64,000 nt of DNA from Mycobacterium stomatepiae. Lineage in GTDB: Bacteria; Actinomycetota; Actinomycetes; Mycobacteriales; Mycobacteriaceae. A model generated the notes under the pieces. It worked only from the letters and a program-made list of their open reading frames with translations. It ran no database searches and had not been told where the DNA came from. Positions 49,660-57,927 of this stretch are shown here, piece by piece. The DNA lies in the NCBI RefSeq assembly GCF_010731715.1, contig NZ_AP022587.1, forward strand, positions 2,666,001-2,730,000, in the 5' to 3' direction. The first letter of the stretch is position 1. Each line of letters begins with the position of its first letter. The translations under genes and the position numbers were made by a program.

Positions 49660-50438
49660 TGTCTGAAGAGGTTGGGGAACCGCCCCTGCCGCGGGTCCCG
49701 GACGGCGCGGTGATGGTGACGCTCAAGATTGCCCGGTTCAATCCGGACGATCCGGATGCGTTCGCGAAAACCGGTGGCTAGCAAAGCTTTCGGGTCCCCT
49801 GCCTGCCGAGCGACCGGTTGCTCAACCTGCTGATCTACATCAAGGGCTACCTGGATGGCACGTTGACGTTCCGGCGATCCTGCGCGCACGGCGTGTGCGG
49901 GTCGGACGCGATGCGGATCAACGGTGTCAACCGGCTGGCCTGCAAGGTGCTGATGCGCGACCTGCTGCCAAAAAAACCTGGCAAGTCGCTCACCATCACG
50001 GTCGAACCGATCCGCGGGCTGCCGGTGGAGAAGGACCTGGTGGTCGACATGGAGCCCTTCTTCGACGCCTACCGCGCGGTGAAGCCATACCTGATCACCA
50101 GCGGCAACCCGCCGACCCGGGAGCGGATCCAAAGCCCGACCGACCGGGCCCGCTACGACGACACCACCAAGTGCATCCTGTGTGCGTGCTGCACCACCAG
50201 CTGCCCGGTGTTCTGGAGCGAGGGCACCTACTTCGGCCCCGCCGCGATCGTCAACGCCCATCGCTTCATCTTCGACAGTCGCGACGAGGCCGCCGGCGAG
50301 CGCCTCGACATCCTCAACGAGGTCGACGGCGTCTGGCGCTGCCGCACCACGTTCAACTGCACGGAGTCCTGCCCGCGCGGCATTCAGGTCACCAAGGCGA
50401 TCCAAGAGGTCAAGCGCGCGCTGATGTTCTCGCGTTGA
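49659..50438 (+). pseudogene. sdhB: Succinate dehydrogenase iron-sulfur subunit with in-frame stop at codon 41
   Basis: Apart from one codon, the frame gives a full ~259-residue SdhB. The 2Fe-2S site is RSCAHGVCGSD, and the 4Fe-4S/3Fe-4S cysteines are CILCACCTTSCP and CTESCPRG. At 49779-49781 the codon TAG replaces the tryptophan codon expected in the conserved stretch GGWQSFR (TGG to TAG is one base). Translation would stop after 40 residues. Restart at TTG 49818 would lose the first ~53 residues of the ferredoxin domain. If real, this inactivates the Sdh2 complex; other mycobacteria also carry a second enzyme (Sdh1). It could also be a sequence error. Confidence 0.85.
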
Positions 50439-50454
50439 TTCCGCGCCCGGCAAG

Positions 50455-53010
50455 TCATCGGGCCGGGCTCGGCGGAAGCTTCAGCACCCGGTTGTTGCCC
50501 GCGTCGGCGACATAGACATTCCCGGCGGTGTCGGCCGCGACGCCATCGGGATGGTTAAGGTCGTTGAACGGCAACGTGATTGACGCGTTCGAGGCATGAA
50601 CCAACTGCACGACGCGATTGTCGCCGGTGTTGGTCACGTACACGTTGCCGGCGGTGTCGACCGCCACGTAATCCGGACGACCGATCACGTAGGGCAGGAC
50701 AGTATCGACGGTCGCGGTCCGGGGCAGTTTCAGCACCCGCTCGTTCTCCCGATCGATGACGAAGACGGCACGGTCGCCGCCCACCGCCACCGCCGAGGGG
50801 CCGTCTAAGCCCCTGAACGGCAGCTCGGTCTGCTCGGTCGAATGCGCGAGCAGCTCCAGCACCCGGTTGCGCGCGGCGTCCGTGACAAAGACGACGCGGT
50901 CGGCGCGGGGGTCGCGCGAATTGAGTGCCACACCCGAGGGGTCCCCGAGGCCGCTGAACGGCAGCGCGGTCGGGTTGCTCGGCCCGGCCCTCAGCTCCAG
51001 CACCCGGTGATGCGCGGGCTCGGTGACCACTAGGTCACCCGCGTCGTCGACCGCTATGTCGTCGGGATGGTCCAGGCCGGTGAATGCCACGGTCTGGCTG
51101 GTCGACCCCGCGGCCAGCTCCAGCACCCGGCCGTTGCCGCTGTCGACGACGTAGACATCGCCTTTCGAGTCGACCGCTATGCCCGACGGTCGGTTGAGGC
51201 CGGTGAGCGGCAGCACGATCTGACCTCGCGCTTGCACCGAATGGAACGGGAAATGGTTGGTGAGCCACAAGGACATGGTGACGGCGATTACCGAAATCGC
51301 CGCGGCCGCAGCGATCGTCAGAGCTCGGGCGCGGCGACGCTGGCGTGGTGGGGCGTGCGGTGGCGACGGGGTCGCGGGTCCGGTGTCCTGCACCGCGATG
51401 GCGGCGGGGACGTCGGTGAGTGCGGTGCGGGCCGCCGCGGCCAGTTCCTTTGCCGACTGGTAGCGGTCATCGGGTTCCTTGGCCATGCCACGTGCGATCA
51501 CGGCGTCGAAGCCGACGGGTATCTCGGGGTCGAGGCTGCTGGGTTTCGGAGGCTCTGCCGTGCGATGGGCGGCGGCCAAGCCCTCCACCCCGCCACCGCT
51601 GAACGGCAGCCGCCCGGTGAGGCACTCGTAAAGCACGACGGTCAGTGCGTACACATCGCCGCGAGCGTCGGCGGTAGTCGCGGCGTTGAAGCGCTCCGGG
51701 GCCATATACGCCGGACTTCCCGGGCAGACGTTGGTCAGGGTAAAGCGAGTGGCGCTGGCCTCGTGCACGAGCTCGAAGTCGATCAAATACACAAAGTCTT
51801 CGCCGACCATCAGCAGATTCGACGACTTCACATCGCGGTGCACCAGCCCGGACTTGTGCAGAGCGTCCAGCGCCCCGGCAACCTGTTCGACAACGCGGAC
51901 CGCCTTCTGCGGCCGCAGCGGTCCATCCCCGCGCAGCACCTTCGTCAGATCGACACCGTCGATGATCGGCATCACCAGATACAGGCGCCCATCGATCTCC
52001 CCGGTCTCGTAGATCGGGATGATGTTCGGGTTGGCCAGTCGGCCCGCCGCATAGGCTTCCCGGCGAAACCTCTGCTGAAAGCCGGGCTCGGCAGCAAGTT
52101 CCGGCTGCAGCAACTTGACCGCCACATCCCGGCCCAACGCGGTGTCGTGAGCCCGATATACCGCGCCCATGCTGCCCTGACCGAGCTTTTCGAACAGCCG
52201 ATAGCGACCGAACTCCACTTCTTTTGTCGATGTCGACACCACGATCGAAGCGGTCGCGGCGGGTATGACTGCCTCGTGCGCGGCGATGGCCAACTCGCGG
52301 GCCGTTTGATAACGGTCATCGGGGTCTTTGGCCATCCCACGGGCAATCACCTCGTCGAATTCCACCGGAATTCCCGCGTCGATGTCGGTGGGCTTGGGCG
52401 GCCCGTGCTCTCCGACAGTGGCGGGTTCAGAGGCAGGGTGACCGGTCAGACACTCGTAGAGCACGGAGGTCAACGCGTAGATGTCAGTGCGGGGATCGAC
52501 GGCATCGGTGCCGATCGGGCCATCGGGCGTCATGTGGGCGACGGCCCCGAAATCGATCAGGTACACGAACGCGCCGCCCACCAGCAAGTTCGACGGCTTC
52601 ACATCGCCGTGCACCAGCCCAGCTACGTGGGCGGATTCCAGCGCCGCGGCGGCCTGCACGATTACCCGCGCGGCCACCATCGGGTGCAGTGGCCCGTCGC
52701 GGCGGAGCAAATCCGCCAGACTGATGCCGTCGGCCAGCAAGGGCATCGTCAGATAGAGCCGCCCGTCGATCTCACCGGCCTCGTAGACCGGGATGATGTT
52801 CGGATTGTTCAGCTGGGCCGCAATGGAGATCTCACGCCGAAACCGCTCCCGGTGGCCGGGCATGGCGGCCAACTCCGCCGAAAGCACCTTGATGGCGACG
52901 TCGCGATTCATCGTCGTGTCGCGGGCGTGATACACCGCGCCCGTGCCGCCCTGGCGAAGCAACTCGAGCAGGCGGTAGCGCCCGAAAACCTCGCCTTCCA
53001 CCTCGTCCAC
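50455..53010 (-). CDS. Receptor-type Ser/Thr kinase with two kinase domains, one TM helix and an NHL propeller
   Basis: The protein has 851 residues. Kinase domain 1 (~12-250) has Gly-loop RQGGTG, Lys41, HGD (134-136) and DFG (153-155), but the activation segment is shortened and the GTPxYMAPE block is missing. Kinase domain 2 (~270-530) has GQGSMG, Lys299, HRD (391-393) and SPAYMAPERF, but DFG reads DFE (411-413). A proline/arginine linker precedes one membrane helix (~564-583). The outer part has six NHL blades, like the PknD sensor. GTG 53010 is preceded by AGGAGG at ideal spacing. The usual PknD has only one kinase domain. Its target and ligand are unknown. Confidence 0.9.
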   Translation of the reverse strand: MDEVEGEVFGRYRLLELLRQGGTGAVYHARDTTMNRDVAIKVLSAELAAMPGHRERFRREISIAAQLNNPNIIPVYEAGEIDGRLYLTMPLLADGISLADLLRRDGPLHPMVAARVIVQAAAALESAHVAGLVHGDVKPSNLLVGGAFVYLIDFGAVAHMTPDGPIGTDAVDPRTDIYALTSVLYECLTGHPASEPATVGEHGPPKPTDIDAGIPVEFDEVIARGMAKDPDDRYQTARELAIAAHEAVIPAATASIVVSTSTKEVEFGRYRLFEKLGQGSMGAVYRAHDTALGRDVAVKLLQPELAAEPGFQQRFRREAYAAGRLANPNIIPIYETGEIDGRLYLVMPIIDGVDLTKVLRGDGPLRPQKAVRVVEQVAGALDALHKSGLVHRDVKSSNLLMVGEDFVYLIDFELVHEASATRFTLTNVCPGSPAYMAPERFNAATTADARGDVYALTVVLYECLTGRLPFSGGGVEGLAAAHRTAEPPKPSSLDPEIPVGFDAVIARGMAKEPDDRYQSAKELAAAARTALTDVPAAIAVQDTGPATPSPPHAPPRQRRRARALTIAAAAAISVIAVTMSLWLTNHFPFHSVQARGQIVLPLTGLNRPSGIAVDSKGDVYVVDSGNGRVLELAAGSTSQTVAFTGLDHPDDIAVDDAGDLVVTEPAHHRVLELRAGPSNPTALPFSGLGDPSGVALNSRDPRADRVVFVTDAARNRVLELLAHSTEQTELPFRGLDGPSAVAVGGDRAVFVIDRENERVLKLPRTATVDTVLPYVIGRPDYVAVDTAGNVYVTNTGDNRVVQLVHASNASITLPFNDLNHPDGVAADTAGNVYVADAGNNRVLKLPPSPAR

Positions 53011-53114
53011 TGCGAAGCCTCCTAGCGCACGAAGTGGTGCCTGGATGCTACCAACGCATGCGGCGTCCATCGAGCGCAAACCTCTAGCTCAGGCCCGCGA
53101 TCCCCGGCTGCGCG

Positions 53115-53549
53115 TCAGTCCCCGCGCGCCAGCACGTTTCCGCCGTAGGCCGCGACCAGATCGTCGCCCACGGTCCGCCACAAGGCGTGGTCGATGCAGA
53201 GCTGGCTGGCGGTGAGCGCCAGGCGGTCGGGTTCGCCCGGCAGCAGCGAAGCCGCGAACAACCGGCCGGTGTGCATGTCGAAGCTGGCCAAATGCCGCGC
53301 GACGACGTCGGTGATGTTTACGCCCGGGGGCTCCACTCCCCACGCCCAGCCGCCGCCCGGACGCGTCATCCAGATCTTCAATTTCGACTCGAACACGGTG
53401 CCGAGGTCCGGGTGAGCAGCGAAAACCGCGTCGACCGCGGCGCGCACCCGCGCCTGGTCCAGCCGCCGTTCGGCGACTAGCACCACTGTGTGGGTAGCGG
53501 GCTCGATGTCTTCCAGGCGGGGCGGCTCGTCGAAGAAGCAGTAAGTCAT
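53115..53549 (-). CDS. Short condensation/acyltransferase-like protein
   Basis: This 144-residue protein resembles the N-terminal third of NRPS condensation or PapA-type acyltransferase domains. It has a strand-helix pattern (LDQARVRAAVDAVFAAHPDLGTVF) followed later by LCIDHALWRTVGDDL. The last looks like a degenerate HHxxxDG motif (DHALWRT). The C-terminal lobe is absent, so catalysis as a normal condensation enzyme is unlikely. ATG 53549 (MTYCFFD) is preferred over GTG 53555. It is divergent from the CMD gene. The function is unknown and it may be a remnant. Confidence 0.5.
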   Translation of the reverse strand: MTYCFFDEPPRLEDIEPATHTVVLVAERRLDQARVRAAVDAVFAAHPDLGTVFESKLKIWMTRPGGGWAWGVEPPGVNITDVVARHLASFDMHTGRLFAASLLPGEPDRLALTASQLCIDHALWRTVGDDLVAAYGGNVLARGD

Positions 53550-53617
53550 CGCCACAGACTTGCCGGGGATCCTTAATGGATTCTTGGGAAATTCTTGGGA
53601 TCAAGATCACCTCGGTC

Positions 53618-53644
53618 GGTCACACTTGGCAGAGCTGCGTCGTC
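53618..53644 (+). promoter_or_regulatory. ECF41-type (SigJ) promoter
   Basis: GGTCACA at 53618-53624 and CGTC at 53641-53644 are separated by exactly 16 bases, one mismatch from the known ECF41 signature TGTCACA-N16-CGTC. The CMD start lies 10 bases after it, so the transcript would be nearly leaderless. The cognate ECF41 sigma gene is the convergent neighbour. Confidence 0.72.
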
Positions 53645-53653
53645 TTCAGCGGT

Positions 53654-54253
53654 ATGACACAGAAAACACGGATCGCGCCCCTACCACCCAAGAGCGCCGG
53701 CCTGATGACCCGCGCCATGTACCGGATCGCCAAGCGCCGCTACGGCCAGGTTCCCGAACCGTTCGCGGTGGCCGCGCATCATCGGCGGCTGATGATCGCC
53801 GGTGCCGTGCACGAAACGTTGATCGACCGGGCGTCGCGCACGCTGCCGGTCAGCGTGCGCGAGCTTGCCGTGTACTGGACCGCCCGCGCGATCGGCTGCG
53901 CGTGGTGCGTCGACTTCGGGTCCATGCTGCAGCGCCTCGACGGCCTGGACATCAAGCGGCTCAAGGAGATCGACGACTACGCCACCTCGACGGCGTTCAC
54001 CGACGACGAGCGCGCCGCGATCGCCTACGCCGGCGCGATCACCACCGACCCGCACACCGTCACCGACGAACAGGTGGCCGACCTGCGGGCCCGTTTCGGC
54101 GACGCCGGGGTGATCGAGTTGACCTATCAGATCGGGGCGGAGAACATGCGGGCCCGGATGAACTCCGCGCTGGGCATCACCGAGCAGGGCTTCAATTCCG
54201 GTGACAGCTGCCGCATTCCGTGGGCTACCGAAGACGCAGCGGGGACCCGGTGA
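53654..54253 (+). CDS. Carboxymuconolactone decarboxylase/AhpD-like protein
   Basis: This 199-residue helical protein of the CMD/AhpD family has the redox-type motif GCAWCVDFGS (C-x2-C) and surrounding helices typical of alkylhydroperoxidase-like members. It could act as a peroxide or thiol reductase. ATG 53654 follows the ECF41-type promoter directly, whereas an ATG at 53576 lies upstream of the promoter and is rejected. CMD genes are the usual genomic partners and targets of ECF41 sigma factors. Its 3' end overlaps the convergent sigJ by 29 bases. Confidence 0.87.
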   Translation: MTQKTRIAPLPPKSAGLMTRAMYRIAKRRYGQVPEPFAVAAHHRRLMIAGAVHETLIDRASRTLPVSVRELAVYWTARAIGCAWCVDFGSMLQRLDGLDIKRLKEIDDYATSTAFTDDERAAIAYAGAITTDPHTVTDEQVADLRARFGDAGVIELTYQIGAENMRARMNSALGITEQGFNSGDSCRIPWATEDAAGTR

Positions 54254-55124
54254 ACTTGTCGGGGTTGGCGATATCCCATAGCGCGCAAACCTTTCCGTCG
54301 CGCACCGTGATCGCCGTGATTCGGGGCAACATCTCCCGATAGCCGTCGCCGCCGGGGCAGCCCGGTGTGTACATCCCCAGCTCGCCATTGATCAGCCCGA
54401 ACTGGTGGACGCTGTACATCGCCGGTCCGTAACGCTGCGCCAGACCCTGAATGAACCGGACCACCTTGTCCGCCCCGCGGATGACATGGATTGCCGTGGG
54501 CGCCTTGCCATTCGAATCGCCGATGAACGTCACGTCCGGATGTAACAGCGACACCACCGTTTCCAGGTCGCCCTCGGCCATCGCCGCCAGCAGCTTGCCG
54601 ACCACCTCGGCATGCGACGGATCGGGTTCCGGCGGCGGCTGGCTCGCGACGGCCTTGCGGGCCCGCGACGCCAGCTGCCGGGCCGCGGGCTCGCTGGTGC
54701 CCAGTACCTCGGCCACTTCCGAGAACGGCATCGAGAATCCGTCGTGCAACACGAACGCGACCCGCTGATCCGGGGACAGCCGCTCCAGCACCACCATCGC
54801 CGCGAACCGGGCATCCTCGCGGGCCACCACGGCCGACAGCGGATCGGCCCCGTCGAAGCCGGTCACCACCGGCTCGGGCAGCCAGGTGCCGGTGTAGGTC
54901 TCCCGGCGGTGTGCGGCCGACCGCAACCGGTCCAGCCCCAGCCGGCTCACCACGGTGGTCAGCCAGGCGCGCAGGTCGGCGATCGTCCCATCTTGCTTGT
55001 CCCACCGCAGCCAGGCTTCCTGGACGATGTCTTCCGCGTCGGCCACGGTGTCCGTCACCCGGTAGGCCACCGCCATCAGATGCGGTCGCAGCGCCTCGAA
55101 ATCGGTGACCTGCGTCGCGGTCAT
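54225..55124 (-). CDS. sigJ: ECF41-family sigma factor SigJ
   Basis: This 299-residue protein combines sigma region 2 (AYRVTDTVADAEDIVQEAWL), region 4 (FSEVAEVLGTSEPAARQLAS) and a C-terminal SnoaL-like domain (~residues 170-299). This is the ECF41 layout, in which the C-terminal extension takes the place of an anti-sigma factor. The conserved C-terminal NPDKF motif is present. The expected DGGGK-like loop reads DSNGK. It matches Rv3328c. It probably drives the convergent CMD gene, whose promoter fits the ECF41 consensus. Confidence 0.92.
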   Translation of the reverse strand: MTATQVTDFEALRPHLMAVAYRVTDTVADAEDIVQEAWLRWDKQDGTIADLRAWLTTVVSRLGLDRLRSAAHRRETYTGTWLPEPVVTGFDGADPLSAVVAREDARFAAMVVLERLSPDQRVAFVLHDGFSMPFSEVAEVLGTSEPAARQLASRARKAVASQPPPEPDPSHAEVVGKLLAAMAEGDLETVVSLLHPDVTFIGDSNGKAPTAIHVIRGADKVVRFIQGLAQRYGPAMYSVHQFGLINGELGMYTPGCPGGDGYREMLPRITAITVRDGKVCALWDIANPDKFTGSPLRLR

Positions 55125-55238
55125 GTCCCGAGCCTATTCGCATCCTGACCAGAACTGTGCGCGCATTGGCTAATGCCTGGACGGTCTTCGACGCGACAGT
55201 GAAGGTGGAGGAAACGAGTCGAGTACCCAAGGGGAATC

Positions 55239-56072
55239 ATGACGGGACGTTTGGAAGGCAAGGTCGCATTCATCACGGGTGCCGCGCGCGGGCAGGGCCG
55301 CGCGCACGCCGTGCGGTTCGCCGAAGAGGGCGCTGACATCATCGCCGTGGACATCTGCCGCCAGATCGACACCGTCGCCTACCCGCTGGGCTGCCCGGAG
55401 GATCTGGACGAAACGGTGAACCTGGTGGAGAAGACCGGGCGCAGCATTGTCGCCGAGCAGGCCGACGTCCGTGACTTCGCCCGTCTCGAGTCGGTCCTGG
55501 CCAACGGGGTGGGCGAGCTCGGCCGCCTCGACTTCGTCCTTGCCAACGCCGGCGTGGGGCCGGGCATCGGCCTCGCCGAGCCGACGGTGACTTCGTACCT
55601 CGATGCGATCGACATCATGCTCAACGGCGTCTACGGCACGATCGAGGCGGCGCTGCCCCATCTGCTCGCGCACGACGACGGCGGAGCGATCGTCATCACC
55701 AGCTCGGCGGCCGGATTCAAATCCGTCTCGCGCGATTTCGACACCCGCAACCCGGGCCTGGCCGGCTACACCGCGGCCAAGCACGGCGTCATCGGGTTGA
55801 TGCGCTATTACGCCACCACCTTGGCGGAGAAGGAGATTCGAGTGAACTCCGTGCACCCGACCGGGGTGGGGACACCGATGATTACGAACGAGATAATGGA
55901 CGACTACATGGCGAAGCACCCGACATTGGGTGCGGCCTTCACCAATCTGCTGCCCGTCTCGGTGATCGACGCCGAGGATGTCTCGGAGGCAATGCTCTAC
56001 CTGTGCGCCAAGTCCGGCCGCTACATCACCGGCACGACGCTGTCGGTGGATGCCGGAATATTGCTCAAGTGA
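55239..56072 (+). CDS. Mycofactocin-coupled short-chain dehydrogenase/reductase
   Basis: This 277-residue SDR begins with the cofactor motif TGAARGQGRAHAVRFAEEGA followed by DIIAVDIC, the signature of the mycofactocin-associated SDR group, which holds NAD tightly and passes electrons to mycofactocin. The catalytic residues are Ser in TSSAAG and Y-x3-K in YTAAKHG. The substrate is probably an alcohol or a hydroxylated lipid/terpenoid and is not known. The class III aminotransferase follows 31 bases later on the same strand. Confidence 0.9.
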   Translation: MTGRLEGKVAFITGAARGQGRAHAVRFAEEGADIIAVDICRQIDTVAYPLGCPEDLDETVNLVEKTGRSIVAEQADVRDFARLESVLANGVGELGRLDFVLANAGVGPGIGLAEPTVTSYLDAIDIMLNGVYGTIEAALPHLLAHDDGGAIVITSSAAGFKSVSRDFDTRNPGLAGYTAAKHGVIGLMRYYATTLAEKEIRVNSVHPTGVGTPMITNEIMDDYMAKHPTLGAAFTNLLPVSVIDAEDVSEAMLYLCAKSGRYITGTTLSVDAGILLK

Positions 56073-56103
56073 TCGCCGGCCGCCGCGTTACGCTCACGGC
56101 ACG

Positions 56104-57435
56104 ATGACTGACAACCTGTGGCTGCACTTCGCCCGACACGGCGCCGGAATCACGCCGCCGATCATCACTCGCGGTGAGGGCGTCACGATCTACGACGACC
56201 GCGGCAAGAGCTACCTGGACGGACTGTCCGGCCTCTTCACCGTCCAGGTCGGCCACGGCCGCACCGAACTGGCCGAGGTCGCGGCCCGGCAAGCGAGCAC
56301 GCTGGCGGTCTTCCCGCTATGGGGCTACGCCACCCCGACCGCGATCGAGCTGGCCGAGCGCCTGGCGCAGTACGCCCCGGGCGACCTGAACCGGGTCTTC
56401 TTCACCACCGGAGGCACCGAGGCCGTCGAGTCCGCGTGGAAAGTGGCCAAGCAGTATTTCAAGCTCACCGGCAAACCCGGGAAGCACAAGGTGATTTCGC
56501 GTGCGATCGCCTACCACGGCACCACCCAGGGTGCGCTGGCGATCACCGGGCTGCCGCGCTTCAAGGCGCCGTTCGAACCGGTCACGCCGGGCCGCTTCCG
56601 GGTGCCCAACACGAACTTCTACCGCGCCCCCGAACCGTTCCAGAACGACGCAAAAGCCTTCGGGCAGTGGGCAGCCGACCGGGTCGCCGAGGCGATCGAG
56701 TTCGAGGGGCCCGAGACCGTGGCGGCAGTGTTCCTGGAACCCGTGCAGAACGCCGGCGGCAGCATCCCCGCTCCCCCAGGCTATTTCGAGCGCGTCCGGG
56801 AGATCTGCGACGCCTACGACGTGCTGCTGGTCTCCGACGAGGTGATCTGCGCGTTCGGCCGGATCGGCTCGATGTTCGCCTGCTGCGACATGGGCTATGT
56901 GCCCGACATCATCACCTGCGCGAAGGGCATGACGTCGGGCTACTCGCCGATCGGCGCGATGATCGCCAGCGACCGGTTGTTCGAGCCGTTCAACGACGGC
57001 GAAATGATGTTCCCGCACGGGTATACCTTTGGCGGCCACCCGGTTTCGGCCGCCGTCGGGCTGGCCAACCTCGACATCTTCGAGCGCGAGGGTCTCAACG
57101 ACCACGTCAAGACCAACGCGCCCGTCTTCCGCGCCACCCTGGAGAAGCTGAACGACCTGCCGATCGTCGGCGACGTCCGCGGCGAAGGCTTCTTCTACGG
57201 CGTCGAGCTGGTCAAGGACAAGGCGACCAAGCAGACCTTCACCGACACCGAGCGCCGGGCGCTGCTGGGTCACGTGGGCTCGGCGCTGTTCGAGGCCGGG
57301 TTGTATTGCCGCACCGACGATCGCGGCGATTCCGTTGTCCAGCTGGCGCCGCCGCTGATCAGCGGTCAGGCCGAGTTCGACACGATCGAATCGATTCTGC
57401 GCGGCGTGCTCAGCGAGGCTTGGAAGCGGTTCTAG
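56104..57435 (+). CDS. Class III PLP-dependent aminotransferase
   Basis: This 443-residue omega-amino-acid:pyruvate-type aminotransferase matches Rv3329. The PLP lysine lies in TCAKGMTSGY. Other family motifs are TTGGTEAVESAWK (phosphate cup) and LLVSDEVICAFGR (Asp that contacts the PLP nitrogen). It transfers amino groups from beta- or omega-amino acids or diamines to a keto acid. The exact substrate is unknown. ATG 56104 is favoured, although the frame is open further upstream inside the SDR gene. Confidence 0.92.
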   Translation: MTDNLWLHFARHGAGITPPIITRGEGVTIYDDRGKSYLDGLSGLFTVQVGHGRTELAEVAARQASTLAVFPLWGYATPTAIELAERLAQYAPGDLNRVFFTTGGTEAVESAWKVAKQYFKLTGKPGKHKVISRAIAYHGTTQGALAITGLPRFKAPFEPVTPGRFRVPNTNFYRAPEPFQNDAKAFGQWAADRVAEAIEFEGPETVAAVFLEPVQNAGGSIPAPPGYFERVREICDAYDVLLVSDEVICAFGRIGSMFACCDMGYVPDIITCAKGMTSGYSPIGAMIASDRLFEPFNDGEMMFPHGYTFGGHPVSAAVGLANLDIFEREGLNDHVKTNAPVFRATLEKLNDLPIVGDVRGEGFFYGVELVKDKATKQTFTDTERRALLGHVGSALFEAGLYCRTDDRGDSVVQLAPPLISGQAEFDTIESILRGVLSEAWKRF

Positions 57436-57468
57436 ACCCGGCGAAGCCGGGGCGCACAGGCCGCGACC

Positions 57469-57759
57469 TCAACGACCCACCGCGGCTCTAGCGGTACCGG
57501 TGGCCATCACCAGCTGGCGGGCGTGGGCCGCACTCGGGTTGCTCACGAACCGCGACAGCGAGTTGCACAACCAGGCGAGCGCGGACCGCGCCTCGGGATC
57601 GACCGTGGCGTCGCGATGCAGCTGCAGCTCGGCCAGCACCTCGTCCAGTCCGGTACGCCGCACCTGGGTCGACTTCTCCACCTGCTTGAGCAGCTGTTCC
57701 AGCGAGCGCGGCGAGGCGCCAGGCCCAGAGCCGTCTCGGCGCCGCCACTTTGACCACAA
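57469..57759 (-). CDS. Small conserved-looking protein, unknown function
   Basis: This 96-residue, mostly helical protein has a basic N-terminus and a body rich in charged, amphipathic helices (LEQLLKQVEKSTQV, then LQLHRD, then LAWLCNSLSRFV). The codon pattern fits a translated gene, and it lies in the gap between the convergent aminotransferase and the divergent dacB1. No motif of known function is visible. The ATG at 57759 is the most reasonable start. Confidence 0.5.
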   Translation of the reverse strand: MWSKWRRRDGSGPGASPRSLEQLLKQVEKSTQVRRTGLDEVLAELQLHRDATVDPEARSALAWLCNSLSRFVSNPSAAHARQLVMATGTARAAVGR

Positions 57760-57927
57760 TCGCTCGCTTGGAATGGCACACCCTTTTCGACGTCGACGGC
57801 TGCTGGCTCCTCACAGCGTAGTGCGTCGACCCGGGCGCCGCCCCGCGGATGAACTTGTCACATACGCCTCAGCAGTCACAGCGCGGCTCCCGCGGATCGG
57901 GCGCCCGATCGCCTAGTCTGCACACCA

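Noticed and set aside
49774..49792. NheI and HindIII sites beside the sdhB stop, suggesting cloned DNA
   Set aside because: The AAGCTT is explained by the conserved Gln-Ser-Phe codons and the GCTAGC by a one-base change. No vector sequence is present.
53576..53653. Earlier ATG for the CMD protein adding 26 residues
   Set aside because: It lies upstream of the ECF41-type promoter and lacks a ribosome site. The family N-terminus begins at 53654.
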